From Shimia sp965227725 (GTDB lineage Bacteria > Pseudomonadota > Alphaproteobacteria > Rhodobacterales > Rhodobacteraceae): a DNA stretch of 64,000 bases. The notes under the pieces were generated by a model that saw only the letters and a program-made list of their open reading frames with translations, did not search any database and was not told where the DNA came from. The stretch covers positions 1,054,001 to 1,118,000 of the forward strand of contig NZ_CBDDGH010000001.1 of NCBI RefSeq assembly GCF_965227725.1, in the 5' to 3' direction. A program made the position numbers and the translations under genes. Below are positions 33,070 through 41,934 of the stretch, piece by piece (the stretch's first letter is position 1; each line of letters starts with the position of its first letter).

Positions 33070-33519
33070 ATGGGTTACTTTCTCGTAGACATTTACCCCT
33101 ATGTCCTCGCTTTCCATATCATGGCTGTGATCAGCTGGATGGCAGGGTTGTTCTATCTCCCACGGTTATTTGTTTATCACGCGGAACGGGCAGAGCAGGG
33201 GGATCAGCTCGACGAAACGCTTAAGATCATGGAATACAAGCTTCAGCGCTATATCATGGCACCAGCCAGCGTTGCTGCTTGGCTTGCAGGTCTCACGCTG
33301 GTGCTTACGCCTGGTATTGTCGATTGGTCGTCAGTTTGGCCTTACACCAAAGCGTTTGCTGTGATTGCCATGACAGGGTTTGATCACTGGCTCATGCAAA
33401 TGCGAAAGAAATTTGATCGCAACGAGAACACGCTTACTGGGCGCCAACATCGAATGATGAACGAAGTACCGACAATTTTGATGGTGATCATCGTTGTCTC
33501 GGTTGTGGTGAAATTCTGA
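33070..33519 (+). CDS. hemJ: Protoporphyrinogen oxidase HemJ
   Basis: The 149-residue membrane protein has four helices. Its first helix carries the conserved His (LAFHIMAVISWMAGLFYLPR), and the MEYKLQRYIM and LMQMRKKFDRNEN blocks identify HemJ, the haem-pathway enzyme that oxidises protoporphyrinogen IX without HemG or HemY. It stands first on the right side of the origin, in the slot where hemE or other haem genes lie in related bacteria. It is followed by the rho leader. Confidence 0.92.
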   Translation: MGYFLVDIYPYVLAFHIMAVISWMAGLFYLPRLFVYHAERAEQGDQLDETLKIMEYKLQRYIMAPASVAAWLAGLTLVLTPGIVDWSSVWPYTKAFAVIAMTGFDHWLMQMRKKFDRNENTLTGRQHRMMNEVPTILMVIIVVSVVVKF

Positions 33520-33526
33520 ATTTATT

Positions 33527-33557
33527 GACTCAGAAGAGGGAAAGCCCTATCTGAGTC
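33527..33557 (+). other. Stem-loop in the rho leader, first
   Basis: GACTCAGA (33527-33534) pairs with TCTGAGTC (33550-33557) and an inner GGG/CCC pairing extends the stem. The two arms each contain a GANTC site. No T run follows, so it is not a simple terminator. Confidence 0.5.
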
Positions 33558-33607
33558 GACAACTGGCCCGTCCGGGTTAAGTGTATCCCTTATATAGAGC
33601 ACATGAT

Positions 33608-33625
33608 CTGCCCCGTTTCGGGCAG
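33608..33625 (+). other. Stem-loop in the rho leader, second
   Basis: CTGCCC (33608-33613) pairs with GGGCAG (33620-33625) 14 bases before the rho start codon. It could affect rho translation or its autoregulation. No function is shown. Confidence 0.45.
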
Positions 33626-33639
33626 TACAGGATTGTTTC

Positions 33640-34911
33640 ATGACACAAGAAAAGCTCGCTCTTGGCGATCTGAAGGCCAAAAGCCCTAAAGCGCTCTTGG
33701 CGATGGCCGAAGAGCTGGAGATCGAAAACGCCTCCACCATGCGTAAGGGCGAGATGATGTTCCAGATTCTGCGCGAACGCGCGGATGATGGTTGGGAAAT
33801 CTCCGGTGATGGTGTGCTTGAGGTACTTCAGGATGGTTTCGGCTTCCTGCGCTCTCCAGAAGCCAACTATTTGCCGGGCCCGGACGATATCTATGTCAGC
33901 CCGGAGATGATCCGCCAGCATTCTCTGCGCACCGGTGACACCGTGAATGGCGTTATGACCGCGCCTGGCGACAACGAGCGCTATTTCGCGCTGACTGGCG
34001 TGTCTCAGATCAACTTTGAAGCGCCAGAGAAAGCCAAGCACAAGATCGCGTTTGACAACCTCACGCCGCTTTATCCGGATGAGCGCCTGAAGATGGAGAT
34101 CGAAGATCCCACCATTAAAGACCGCTCTGCACGGGTTATCGATCTGGTTGCGCCGATTGGTAAGGGCCAGCGTTCCCTAATTGTTGCGCCGCCGCGCACT
34201 GGTAAAACCGTTCTGTTGCAAAACATCGCGCACAGCATCGAAGCGAACCATCCGGAGTGTTACCTGATCGTTCTTCTGATCGACGAACGCCCGGAAGAGG
34301 TGACGGACATGCAGCGGTCTGTGAAAGGTGAGGTGATTTCCTCTACCTTTGACGAACCGGCCACCCGCCACGTTGCTGTGTCTGAAATGGTGATTGAAAA
34401 GGCAAAGCGCCTTGTGGAGCATAAACGAGATGTTGTGATCCTTTTGGATTCTATCACAAGACTTGGTCGTGCCTTCAACACCGTGGTGCCATCTTCCGGT
34501 AAAGTTTTGACCGGTGGTGTGGACGCCAACGCTCTCCAGCGTCCCAAACGTTTCTTTGGTGCTGCTCGTAACATTGAAGAGGGTGGTTCGCTGACCATCA
34601 TCTCGACTGCGCTGATCGACACTGGCTCGCGGATGGACGAGGTGATCTTTGAAGAATTCAAAGGTACGGGTAACTCTGAGATTGTTCTGGATCGTAAGGT
34701 TGCAGACAAACGTGTTTTCCCTGCGATCGACATTCTCAAATCTGGTACTCGGAAAGAAGATCTGCTCGTCGACAAGGGAGATCTGGCCAAGACATTCGTA
34801 TTGCGCCGTATCCTCAACCCGATGGGCACCACGGATGCTGTGGAGTTCCTGCTTGGCAAACTCAAGCAGACCAAAACAAATGGCGAGTTCTTTGACTCGA
34901 TGAACACTTAA
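33640..34911 (+). CDS. rho: Transcription termination factor Rho
   Basis: The 423-residue RNA-dependent ATPase has the N-terminal RNA-binding fold (GDGVLEVLQDGFGFLRSPEANYLPGPDDIYVS), Walker A VAPPRTGKT (about 182-190), LLIDERPEEVTDMQR and the Q- and R-loop helicase blocks. Rho ends transcripts in regions of untranslated RNA. Length and motif order are standard. It lies 120 bases after hemJ, and that leader holds two hairpins. It is followed closely by mnmE. Confidence 0.96.
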   Translation: MTQEKLALGDLKAKSPKALLAMAEELEIENASTMRKGEMMFQILRERADDGWEISGDGVLEVLQDGFGFLRSPEANYLPGPDDIYVSPEMIRQHSLRTGDTVNGVMTAPGDNERYFALTGVSQINFEAPEKAKHKIAFDNLTPLYPDERLKMEIEDPTIKDRSARVIDLVAPIGKGQRSLIVAPPRTGKTVLLQNIAHSIEANHPECYLIVLLIDERPEEVTDMQRSVKGEVISSTFDEPATRHVAVSEMVIEKAKRLVEHKRDVVILLDSITRLGRAFNTVVPSSGKVLTGGVDANALQRPKRFFGAARNIEEGGSLTIISTALIDTGSRMDEVIFEEFKGTGNSEIVLDRKVADKRVFPAIDILKSGTRKEDLLVDKGDLAKTFVLRRILNPMGTTDAVEFLLGKLKQTKTNGEFFDSMNT

Positions 34912-34921
34912 GGAATGTGAG

Positions 34922-36220
34922 ATGGCCTATGTGCCAGACACAATTTTCGCCTTAGCAACGGCCCCCGGTAAAGCGGGGGTCGCTGTCGTTCGTGTGTCCG
35001 GTTCCAGAGCCACAGAGGCGGGTAGGGCGCTTTTCGGCGATCTGCCCAAACCACGCTACGCTGCTTTGAAGATCCTGAAGGACAGTGAAGGCCGTCGTTT
35101 GGATCAGGCCCTGGTGCTCTACTTTCCGGACAAGAGCAGCTTTACCGGCGAAGAGGTCCTTGAGCTGCATTTGCATGGTTCAACAGCTGTGGTGAATGCG
35201 GTTCTTCGTGAACTCTCTGAGATGGATGGGCTCCGGCTCGCCGAAGCAGGAGAGTTCACCCGCCGTGCTTTGGAAAACGGATGTCTTGATCTGGCCCAGG
35301 TCGAGGGGCTCGCTGATCTGATTGATGCTGAGACCGAGGCCCAGCGGCGGCAGGCCTTGCGGGTTCTGTCAGGTGATCTCGGAAATCTTGCAGGCAAATG
35401 GCGCACGGATTTGATCCGCGCCGCTGCTTTGATTGAAGCGACAATCGACTTTGCCGACGAGGAAGTCCCTGTAGATGTCACGCCGGAAGTCACTGAGCTT
35501 CTGTCTGGCGTACGAAATGAGCTTGATCGGGAGATCGCAGGTGTCGATACGGCTGAACGCATCCGAACCGGTTTCGAAGTCGCCATCCTCGGTGCGCCAA
35601 ATGTTGGCAAGTCCACGCTGCTCAACGCACTTGCTGGTCGCGAGGCCGCAATTACCTCTGAATATGCCGGGACAACACGCGACGTGATCGAAGTCCGCAT
35701 GGAGCTTAGCGGATTGCCGGTGACTTTGCTGGATACCGCCGGGCTTCGTGAGACTGAGGATCACGTGGAGGGGATCGGCATTCAGCGTGCACGCGAGAGG
35801 GCAGAGGCTGCGGATCTCCGTGTATTCCTTCAAACTCAGGATGAAGCGCCGGATTTCGAACCGCTGCCAGAGGATGTGATCAGAACGGCGAAGGCAGATA
35901 CTTTGTCTGATCCCAAAAATGCGATTTCAGGCAAAACCGGATTTGGTGTCAGCGAATTGGTTTCAGAGATCACCGAGAAGCTTTCTGAACAGGCCGGACG
36001 ATCCGGAGTGGCGACGCGCGAGAGGCATCGGATTGCGATGAAACGCGCATCAGAAGCGCTGGATGCAGCGCGTGCTGTTCTCGCTCACGGACCAGATCAC
36101 TATGATATTGGTGCTGAAGAGTTACGAACCGCGATTCGTGCTCTTGATTCCATCGTTGGTCATGTCGATGTAGAGAACCTGCTGGACGAAATCTTTTCGA
36201 GCTTTTGTATCGGGAAGTGA
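34922..36220 (+). CDS. mnmE: tRNA uridine-5-carboxymethylaminomethyl modification GTPase MnmE
   Basis: The 432-residue GTPase has the folate-binding N-terminal domain (PGKAGVAVVRVSG, FTGEEVLELHLHGS), a P-loop at 224-231 (GAPNVGKS), AGTTRD and DTAGLRET switch regions, and the family's C-terminal CIGK that carries the catalytic Cys. It pairs with MnmG (next gene) to modify the wobble uridine of several tRNAs. It begins just after the rho stop. 23 bases separate it from mnmG. Confidence 0.96.
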   Translation: MAYVPDTIFALATAPGKAGVAVVRVSGSRATEAGRALFGDLPKPRYAALKILKDSEGRRLDQALVLYFPDKSSFTGEEVLELHLHGSTAVVNAVLRELSEMDGLRLAEAGEFTRRALENGCLDLAQVEGLADLIDAETEAQRRQALRVLSGDLGNLAGKWRTDLIRAAALIEATIDFADEEVPVDVTPEVTELLSGVRNELDREIAGVDTAERIRTGFEVAILGAPNVGKSTLLNALAGREAAITSEYAGTTRDVIEVRMELSGLPVTLLDTAGLRETEDHVEGIGIQRARERAEAADLRVFLQTQDEAPDFEPLPEDVIRTAKADTLSDPKNAISGKTGFGVSELVSEITEKLSEQAGRSGVATRERHRIAMKRASEALDAARAVLAHGPDHYDIGAEELRTAIRALDSIVGHVDVENLLDEIFSSFCIGK

Positions 36221-36235
36221 TTCAAATCTGAGGAG

Positions 36236-36251
36236 TGTTTCACGTGAAACA
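36236..36251. promoter_or_regulatory. parS centromere-like site 2 (perfect), containing the mnmG start codon
   Basis: TGTTTCACGTGAAACA matches the consensus exactly. The chosen mnmG GTG start (36244) lies at its centre and the mnmG ribosome-binding site AGGAG abuts its left edge. Confidence 0.93.
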
Positions 36252-38106
36252 TTTTGACGTCATTGTTGTGGGCGGAGGACACGCCGGAACGGATGCTGCG
36301 TCGGCGGCGGCGCGTATGGGTGCTTCAACAGCTCTAGTCACCTTGAAGAAATCAGGCATTGGCGTCATGTCTTGCAATCCTGCCATTGGTGGTCTTGGAA
36401 AAGGCCACCTTGTGCGTGAAGTAGATGCGCTTGATGGGGTCATGGGGCGTATCGCGGATAAGGCTGGAATTCAGTTTCGACTGCTCAACCGTCGTAAAGG
36501 CCCAGCTGTACAGGGCCCACGCGCGCAGGCCGATCGAAAGATATATCGCGAAGAAATGTTGGCGGAAATTGAAGCCACACCCAACTTGACCATTGTGGAG
36601 GGCGAGGCAACTGACTTCCGAATGGAAGGGCAGGCGGTGCGGGGGGTCGTCCTCGCAGATGGATCAGAGATCTCGGCGCATTCTGTTGTACTCACCACAG
36701 GGACTTTCCTAAGGGGAGTCATCCACATCGGGGATGTTTCTCGCCCTGGCGGCAGAATGGGGGACGACCCGTCTGTCAAACTTGCGGAGCGCATTGACAG
36801 TTTTGACTTGCCACTTGGCCGGTTGAAAACAGGCACGCCTCCACGTCTGAATGGCAAAACCATCAAATGGGATCTACTCGACAGCCAACCGGGAGATGAT
36901 GATCCGGTGGTTTTCTCGTTCTTGAACAATGCGCCAAGCGCCCGGCAGATTTCTTGCGGCATCACGCATACGAATGAGAAAACACATGAGATTATCCGGG
37001 AAAACCTAGATCGCTCGGCGATGTATGGTGGCCATATCGAAGGCGTTGGGCCGCGGTATTGCCCATCTATCGAAGATAAGATTGTGCGTTTTGCGGATAA
37101 GACCTCGCATCAGGTTTTTCTGGAACCAGAAGGTCTGGACGATCACACGGTTTACCCAAACGGCATTTCGACGTCGCTCCCAATGGACGTTCAGGAAAGC
37201 TATGTGCGGTCGATGTATGGTTTGGAAGATGCAGAAATTCTACAGCCAGGGTATGCGATTGAATACGACTATGTCGATCCGCGAGCTCTGGATGCGGCGC
37301 TTGGTGTTAAGGGCGTACCAGGTCTATATCTTGCGGGACAAATCAACGGAACCACTGGATATGAGGAAGCTGCGGCGCAAGGTCTCGTTGCTGGCTTGAA
37401 TGCGGCTTTGGCAGCACAAGGCAAAGAGCCCCACCATTTTAGCCGATCGGACAGCTATATCGGTGTCATGGTCGATGATCTTATCACGCGCGGTGTCACA
37501 GAGCCCTATCGTATGTTCACCTCACGTGCAGAGTTTCGCTTGTCTTTGCGTGCGGATAACGCAGATCAGAGGCTCACACCAATTGGGTTGGAGCTGGGTC
37601 TCATTGGCGAAACGCGGAAGTCGGTGTTCTTAAACAAGCAGGAGAAGCTAACGTTTGGCAAAGCCCTCCTCGAAGAAACTGGCTATACGCCAAAACAAAT
37701 TAATGCTGCGGGCATTTCTGTTAACCAAGATGGTAACCGTCGCACAGCATTCCAGGTTCTCGCTTTCCCTGAAGTGAGCTTCGGAGATGTCGTGGAGCTG
37801 GATCCTCGCTTTGCTGAGATAGACGAAGATATCCAACTTCAGCTTGAGCGTGATGCGCTTTATGCAAATTACATCGAGCGGCAAAAGCGCGATGTCGAGG
37901 CAATGCGCAGAGATGAAACGCAGATTATCCCGTCTGATTTCGACTTCGATGTGATCGAAGGTTTGAGCAACGAGTTGAAATCCAAGTTGAATGCCGTACG
38001 TCCAGCGAACCTGGGGCAGGCGGGGAGGATTGATGGCATGACACCTGCGGCTCTTACTCTGCTTCTTGCTAAGTTGCGCCAGGCCCAGAAAGCGAAAACC
38101 GCCTAA
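36244..38106 (+). CDS. mnmG: tRNA uridine-5-carboxymethylaminomethyl modification protein MnmG (GidA)
   Basis: The 620-residue flavoprotein has the FAD-binding GGGHAGTDAA near the start, the two family blocks (GGRMGDDPSVKLAERI; AGQINGTTGYEEAAAQGL) and the C-terminal helical domain that binds MnmE. I use the GTG at 36244 because AGGAG sits eight bases before it; a GTG at 36235 would add three residues (FHV from the parS) and overlap that ribosome-binding site. The 3' end overlaps rsmG by one base (TAATG). Confidence 0.94.
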   Translation: MKHFDVIVVGGGHAGTDAASAAARMGASTALVTLKKSGIGVMSCNPAIGGLGKGHLVREVDALDGVMGRIADKAGIQFRLLNRRKGPAVQGPRAQADRKIYREEMLAEIEATPNLTIVEGEATDFRMEGQAVRGVVLADGSEISAHSVVLTTGTFLRGVIHIGDVSRPGGRMGDDPSVKLAERIDSFDLPLGRLKTGTPPRLNGKTIKWDLLDSQPGDDDPVVFSFLNNAPSARQISCGITHTNEKTHEIIRENLDRSAMYGGHIEGVGPRYCPSIEDKIVRFADKTSHQVFLEPEGLDDHTVYPNGISTSLPMDVQESYVRSMYGLEDAEILQPGYAIEYDYVDPRALDAALGVKGVPGLYLAGQINGTTGYEEAAAQGLVAGLNAALAAQGKEPHHFSRSDSYIGVMVDDLITRGVTEPYRMFTSRAEFRLSLRADNADQRLTPIGLELGLIGETRKSVFLNKQEKLTFGKALLEETGYTPKQINAAGISVNQDGNRRTAFQVLAFPEVSFGDVVELDPRFAEIDEDIQLQLERDALYANYIERQKRDVEAMRRDETQIIPSDFDFDVIEGLSNELKSKLNAVRPANLGQAGRIDGMTPAALTLLLAKLRQAQKAKTA

Positions 38107-38744
38107 TGAACTGTCCAGAGAACATTCGTGACGCATTGAATGTTTCACGTGAAACATTCCAACGTCTTCAGATCTTGGCGGACTTACTGGTTAAGTGGAA
38201 CCCGAGAATTAACCTCGTTTCTAAGTCCACACTCGACGCCTTATGGGAACGTCATATCCTGGATTCGGTTCAGGTGATGCGTAGCGCACCTCATAATGTG
38301 GCGCATTGGGTGGACATTGGCAGCGGAGGTGGTTTCCCTGGATTGGTCATTGCGCTGATGTCGGAAGAGCCAACTGCGCCGCAGAAGGTAACGTTGATTG
38401 AGAGTGATCAACGTAAGTGTGCCTTTTTGCGGACGGTTTTGCGAGAGACCGGTGTGAAAGCAGCTGTTTTGACAGAACGTATCGAGAAAGCACCTCCGCA
38501 GAATGCCGACGTTCTTTCTGCACGCGCGCTGGCGGATCTTCCGTTGTTGTTTGACTTTGCAGAGCGACATTTGCGGGCAGATGGCGTTGGGCTGTTTCCA
38601 AAGGGAGCAAGCTGGCAAAAAGAGCTTAAATCCGTACAGGAATCGTGGTCATTTGATTGCGAAGTGGTAAAGAGTATTACGGACTCTCAAGCAGTCATCC
38701 TGAAGGTCGGAGAACTGAAACGTGACGGATCCAACGCGCCCTAA
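38106..38744 (+). CDS. rsmG: 16S rRNA (guanine-527-N7)-methyltransferase RsmG (GidB)
   Basis: The 212-residue methyltransferase has the SAM-binding VDIGSGGGFPGLVIAL and the LLVKWNPRINLVSKST block typical of RsmG, which methylates G527 in 16S rRNA. A parS site (38141-38156) lies within its first codons and encodes NVSRET. The start overlaps the mnmG stop. The stop lies inside the parA gene by 23 bases. Confidence 0.95.
   Translation: MNCPENIRDALNVSRETFQRLQILADLLVKWNPRINLVSKSTLDALWERHILDSVQVMRSAPHNVAHWVDIGSGGGFPGLVIALMSEEPTAPQKVTLIESDQRKCAFLRTVLRETGVKAAVLTERIEKAPPQNADVLSARALADLPLLFDFAERHLRADGVGLFPKGASWQKELKSVQESWSFDCEVVKSITDSQAVILKVGELKRDGSNAP
38141..38156. promoter_or_regulatory. parS centromere-like site 3 (perfect), inside rsmG
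   Basis: TGTTTCACGTGAAACA is an exact match to the consensus and codes for residues near position 13-17 of RsmG. It lies 581 bases upstream of parA. Confidence 0.93.
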
Positions 38745-39531
38745 GGGCCCCAAGATTATCGCTGTCGCCAACCAAAAAGGTGGGGTTGGTAAAACCACAA
38801 CAGCCATAAATCTCGCCGCTGCTCTCGCAGAGCAGAAATGTCGTGTGCTTTTGGTGGATCTTGATCCTCAAGGCAACGCTTCAACGGGGTTGGGCGTAGA
38901 GGTCGAAGATCGTCAGAACACAACATATGACCTGTTGACCGGTGAAGCCGAACTTGAGGACGTGGTTCAAACGACGGACTCGGAAACCATGTGGATTGTT
39001 CCGGCAACAGTTGATCTGAGTTCGGCGGACATTGAGTTGATGACCAATGAAAAGCGCAGCTTTTTGTTGCATGACGCCCTACGTCAGCATGCTATGGATG
39101 CCTATGATCTGGACTACATATTGATTGATTGTCCGCCATCCCTCAACTTGTTGACTGTTAATGCAATGATCGCGGCACATTCGGTCTTGATACCGCTTCA
39201 AAGCGAATTTTTCGCACTTGAGGGATTGTCACAACTTATGCTGACCGTGCGTGAAGTGCGACAAACGGCAAATTCAGGACTGCGCATTGAGGGCATCGTT
39301 CTGACCATGTTCGATGCACGAAATAACCTGTCTCAACAAGTGGAGCAGGATGCGCGGGATAACCTCGGTGAGTTGGTGTTTGAAACTAAAATCCCTCGGA
39401 ATGTGCGTGTTTCTGAGGCTCCCTCTTACGCACAGCCGGTTTTGGAGTATGATCCAACATCCAAGGGTGCAGAGGCATATCGAGCCCTGGCCAAGGAGCT
39501 GTTGGTCAAAAACTATAAAGTCGCCGCTTAA
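38722..39531 (+). CDS. parA: Chromosome partitioning ATPase ParA
   Basis: The 269-residue protein is a deviant-Walker ATPase with KGGVGKTT (19-26), LLVDLDPQGNAS and ILIDCPPSLN, the ParA/Soj set. ParA forms ATP-dependent gradients on DNA that move ParB-parS complexes. The GTG start (38722) lies within rsmG, with GGAG nine bases before it. ParB follows 12 bases after the stop. Confidence 0.96.
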   Translation: MTDPTRPKGPKIIAVANQKGGVGKTTTAINLAAALAEQKCRVLLVDLDPQGNASTGLGVEVEDRQNTTYDLLTGEAELEDVVQTTDSETMWIVPATVDLSSADIELMTNEKRSFLLHDALRQHAMDAYDLDYILIDCPPSLNLLTVNAMIAAHSVLIPLQSEFFALEGLSQLMLTVREVRQTANSGLRIEGIVLTMFDARNNLSQQVEQDARDNLGELVFETKIPRNVRVSEAPSYAQPVLEYDPTSKGAEAYRALAKELLVKNYKVAA

Positions 39532-39542
39532 AGGAGGCCGGT

Positions 39543-40433
39543 ATGGCAGAGAAAAAGAAACCACGTGGCCTTGGCCGCGGCCTCAGTGCATTGATGGCGG
39601 ATGTGACCGAAGATAAGAGCGCGCAAGTCGCGCAAACACCTCGTCGGGCAGATATGGTTGTCCCAATCGAGCGGATTGAGCCAAATCCTGATCAGCCGCG
39701 CCGTGACTTCACACCTGAACAGCTGGACGATCTGGCGAATTCCATTCGCGAAAAGGGCGTCATTCAGCCGCTTATTGTTCGGAAGAAATCTGGAGATCGA
39801 TACGAGATTGTCGCTGGCGAACGCCGTTGGCGCGCTTCCCAGATGGCGAAGCTGCATGAGCTTCCGGTCATCGTCCGAGAGTATGATGACACTGAAGTTC
39901 TCGAGATTGCAATCATCGAGAACATTCAACGTGCGGATTTGAACCCGGTTGAAGAGGCGATGGGCTATCGCCAATTGATGCAGAAGTTTGGTCACACGCA
40001 GGAGAAGGTGTCTGAAGCGCTCGGCAAAAGCCGAAGCCACATCGCAAACTTGATGCGTCTGCTCAATCTGCCGGATGACGTTCAGATGATGTTGCGGGAG
40101 GGAGAGCTCTCGGCCGGTCATGCGCGCGCCTTGGTGACCTCGGAAAATGCCTCAGAGCTCGCCAAGAAAGTTGTGAAGGATGGTCTTTCTGTTCGCCAGA
40201 CTGAAAAACTCGCGAAAAAAACAGGCTCTCTCGTCGAGCAAATTAAAAAATCTCGCCCAAAGACCCATAAGGACGCCGATACAGTCGCGCTAGAAGGCGA
40301 TCTTTCCGCTAATTTGGGCATGAAAGTCAGCGTCGATCATACGTCTGGCGGAGAATCTGGTAAAATTACCATTAGTTATCAGACACTTGATGATCTAGAC
40401 GAACTGTGCCGGATTCTGTCTTCTACGCGTTAG
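39543..40433 (+). CDS. parB: Chromosome partitioning protein ParB
   Basis: The 296-residue CTPase and DNA-binding clamp has the N-terminal RGLGRGLSALMAD box, the CTP-binding GERRWRAS block, helix-turn-helix QEKVSEALGKSRSHIANLM and a C-terminal dimerisation segment. It loads at parS; four such sites occur in this window. AGGAGG lies before the ATG. Its last 11 bases overlap the convergent DUF454 gene. Confidence 0.96.
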   Translation: MAEKKKPRGLGRGLSALMADVTEDKSAQVAQTPRRADMVVPIERIEPNPDQPRRDFTPEQLDDLANSIREKGVIQPLIVRKKSGDRYEIVAGERRWRASQMAKLHELPVIVREYDDTEVLEIAIIENIQRADLNPVEEAMGYRQLMQKFGHTQEKVSEALGKSRSHIANLMRLLNLPDDVQMMLREGELSAGHARALVTSENASELAKKVVKDGLSVRQTEKLAKKTGSLVEQIKKSRPKTHKDADTVALEGDLSANLGMKVSVDHTSGGESGKITISYQTLDDLDELCRILSSTR

Positions 40434-40776
40434 GTCGCGTCCAGAGGAAAAAAAGTACCGCGCCTAAAACCACCGTTTGAATGATCAAAACGGTGGTTTT
40501 GACACCTAGAGCCAATGAAATAGCAAAAACCAACATTATGGACAGTGTTGCTGCCCTTTTTGCGCTTGGTCTGATTGCACCATTGCGATGCCAATCATCA
40601 ATCATCGGACCAAAGAGTTTGTGACTGAGGAGCCAATTGTGCAGCCTCTCCGATGAACGTGCGAAACAGAAAGCTGCGAGCAGCAAAAAGGGTACGGTCG
40701 GCAAGAGGGGGAGCACTACGCCGACCAAGGCAAACGCGACACACATCAATCCGCAGATCAGCCAAATCGCGCGCAT
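40423..40776 (-). CDS. DUF454 (YbaN-like) small membrane protein
   Basis: The 117-residue protein has three predicted helices (IWLICGLMCVAFALVGVVL, TVPFLLLAAFCFARSS and a C-terminal pair) and the LPLLPTVPFLLLA and RNGAIRP blocks of DUF454. E. coli YbaN is the best-known member; its role is unknown. Its start is directly next to the hemW stop (TAAATG), so it is co-translated with hemW. It ends within parB. Confidence 0.85.
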   Translation of the reverse strand: MRAIWLICGLMCVAFALVGVVLPLLPTVPFLLLAAFCFARSSERLHNWLLSHKLFGPMIDDWHRNGAIRPSAKRAATLSIMLVFAISLALGVKTTVLIIQTVVLGAVLFFLWTRPNA

Positions 40777-41934
40777 TTAGTCCACCAAAAGTTCCGACAG
40801 GACAGAATTTAGCACCATGCGCCCTTGTGGCAAGACGCGCAGATGTCGCGCTGTCTTTTCAATCATGCCAATTTCGACCATGTGATCCACGCGGGGCCCT
40901 TCAAGAGCGTGCCCGGAGAGGGCCTCGTAGCGGGCCAGATCGATACCCTCGCTCAGGCGAAGCCCCATGAGAAGGAATTCCGCGGCTTGGCCATCTCTGG
41001 AAATCACCTCGTCCAGACTTTCTCCATTTCCGTCTTCCGCAGTCTCCAGCCACTTGTTCGGATTCTTCCAGGTCTCTATCGCGTGACGTTTCCCGTTAAG
41101 TGTCAGCCGGGCATGCGCCCCGGGCCCAATTCCTGCGTAATCGCCGTAGCGCCAATAGATTTGATTGTGCCGAGATTCAGAGCCTATGGCTGCGTAGTTG
41201 GAAACTTCGTAAGGCAACATGCCCGCTTCAGCGCAGATCTCCTGCGTTGTTTCGTACATGTCTGCAGCAAGATCATCTTCTGGCAAGCCACGCAGCTTTC
41301 CACGGTTGTAGCGATCGCCGAAGGCTGTGCCTTGTTCAATTGTGAGTTGATATAACGAAAGATGATCTATCGCCATCGACAGAGCTTCTTTCAACTCGGC
41401 CTGCCAATCGCTCAAGGATTGATCCTGGCGTGCATAGATCAGGTCAAAACTTACCCGATCAAAAGTTTTGCGCGCTATTTCAAAGGCTTTCTTGGCCTCT
41501 GATACAGTGTGAATACGGCCTAAACGCTGTAAGTCTCTGTCATTCAGCGCCTGAATACCCATGGAAATTCGGTTTACCCCGCCTGCGCGATAAGCTGCGA
41601 ACCGACCAGCTTCAACAGATCCTGGATTCGCCTCAAGCGTGATTTCCATGTCGTTTGATGTGGGCCAGAGTTTTCGCACGCGTTCCAGAATGGCTGCGAC
41701 GATATCTGGATCCATTAGGCTTGGGGTGCCTCCACCAAAGAAGACAGTATTGAGCACGCGGCCCGGCGCCTGAGCTGCGACGCGGTCCAGTTCGCTGAGA
41801 TAGGCGTGTCGCCAGCGATTTTGGTCGATTTCACGGCTTACATGGCTGTTGAAATCGCAATAGGGGCATTTGGCCTGACAGAACGGCCAATGTATATACA
41901 GGCCAAAGCCCCCGTTTTGCCAATCTTCAGCCAA
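40777..41934 (-). CDS. hemW: Haem chaperone HemW (radical SAM)
   Basis: The protein is a radical SAM enzyme of the CPO/HemW family with CX3CX2C at Cys19, Cys23 and Cys26 (FCQAKCPYCDF), GGGTPSLM and NRISMGIQAL. It lacks the extra C-terminal and N-terminal residues of HemN, so I favour HemW, which inserts haem. Start choice is uncertain: the TTG at 41934 yields MAEDWQN, overlapping the rdgB stop, while another TTG at 41949 adds five residues. Confidence 0.88.
   Translation of the reverse strand: MAEDWQNGGFGLYIHWPFCQAKCPYCDFNSHVSREIDQNRWRHAYLSELDRVAAQAPGRVLNTVFFGGGTPSLMDPDIVAAILERVRKLWPTSNDMEITLEANPGSVEAGRFAAYRAGGVNRISMGIQALNDRDLQRLGRIHTVSEAKKAFEIARKTFDRVSFDLIYARQDQSLSDWQAELKEALSMAIDHLSLYQLTIEQGTAFGDRYNRGKLRGLPEDDLAADMYETTQEICAEAGMLPYEVSNYAAIGSESRHNQIYWRYGDYAGIGPGAHARLTLNGKRHAIETWKNPNKWLETAEDGNGESLDEVISRDGQAAEFLLMGLRLSEGIDLARYEALSGHALEGPRVDHMVEIGMIEKTARHLRVLPQGRMVLNSVLSELLVD

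Noticed and set aside
36235..36243. mnmG starting at GTG 36235 (adding FHV)
   Set aside because: That start would overlap the AGGAG ribosome-binding site. The GTG at 36244 has ideal spacing. It cannot be excluded without protein data.
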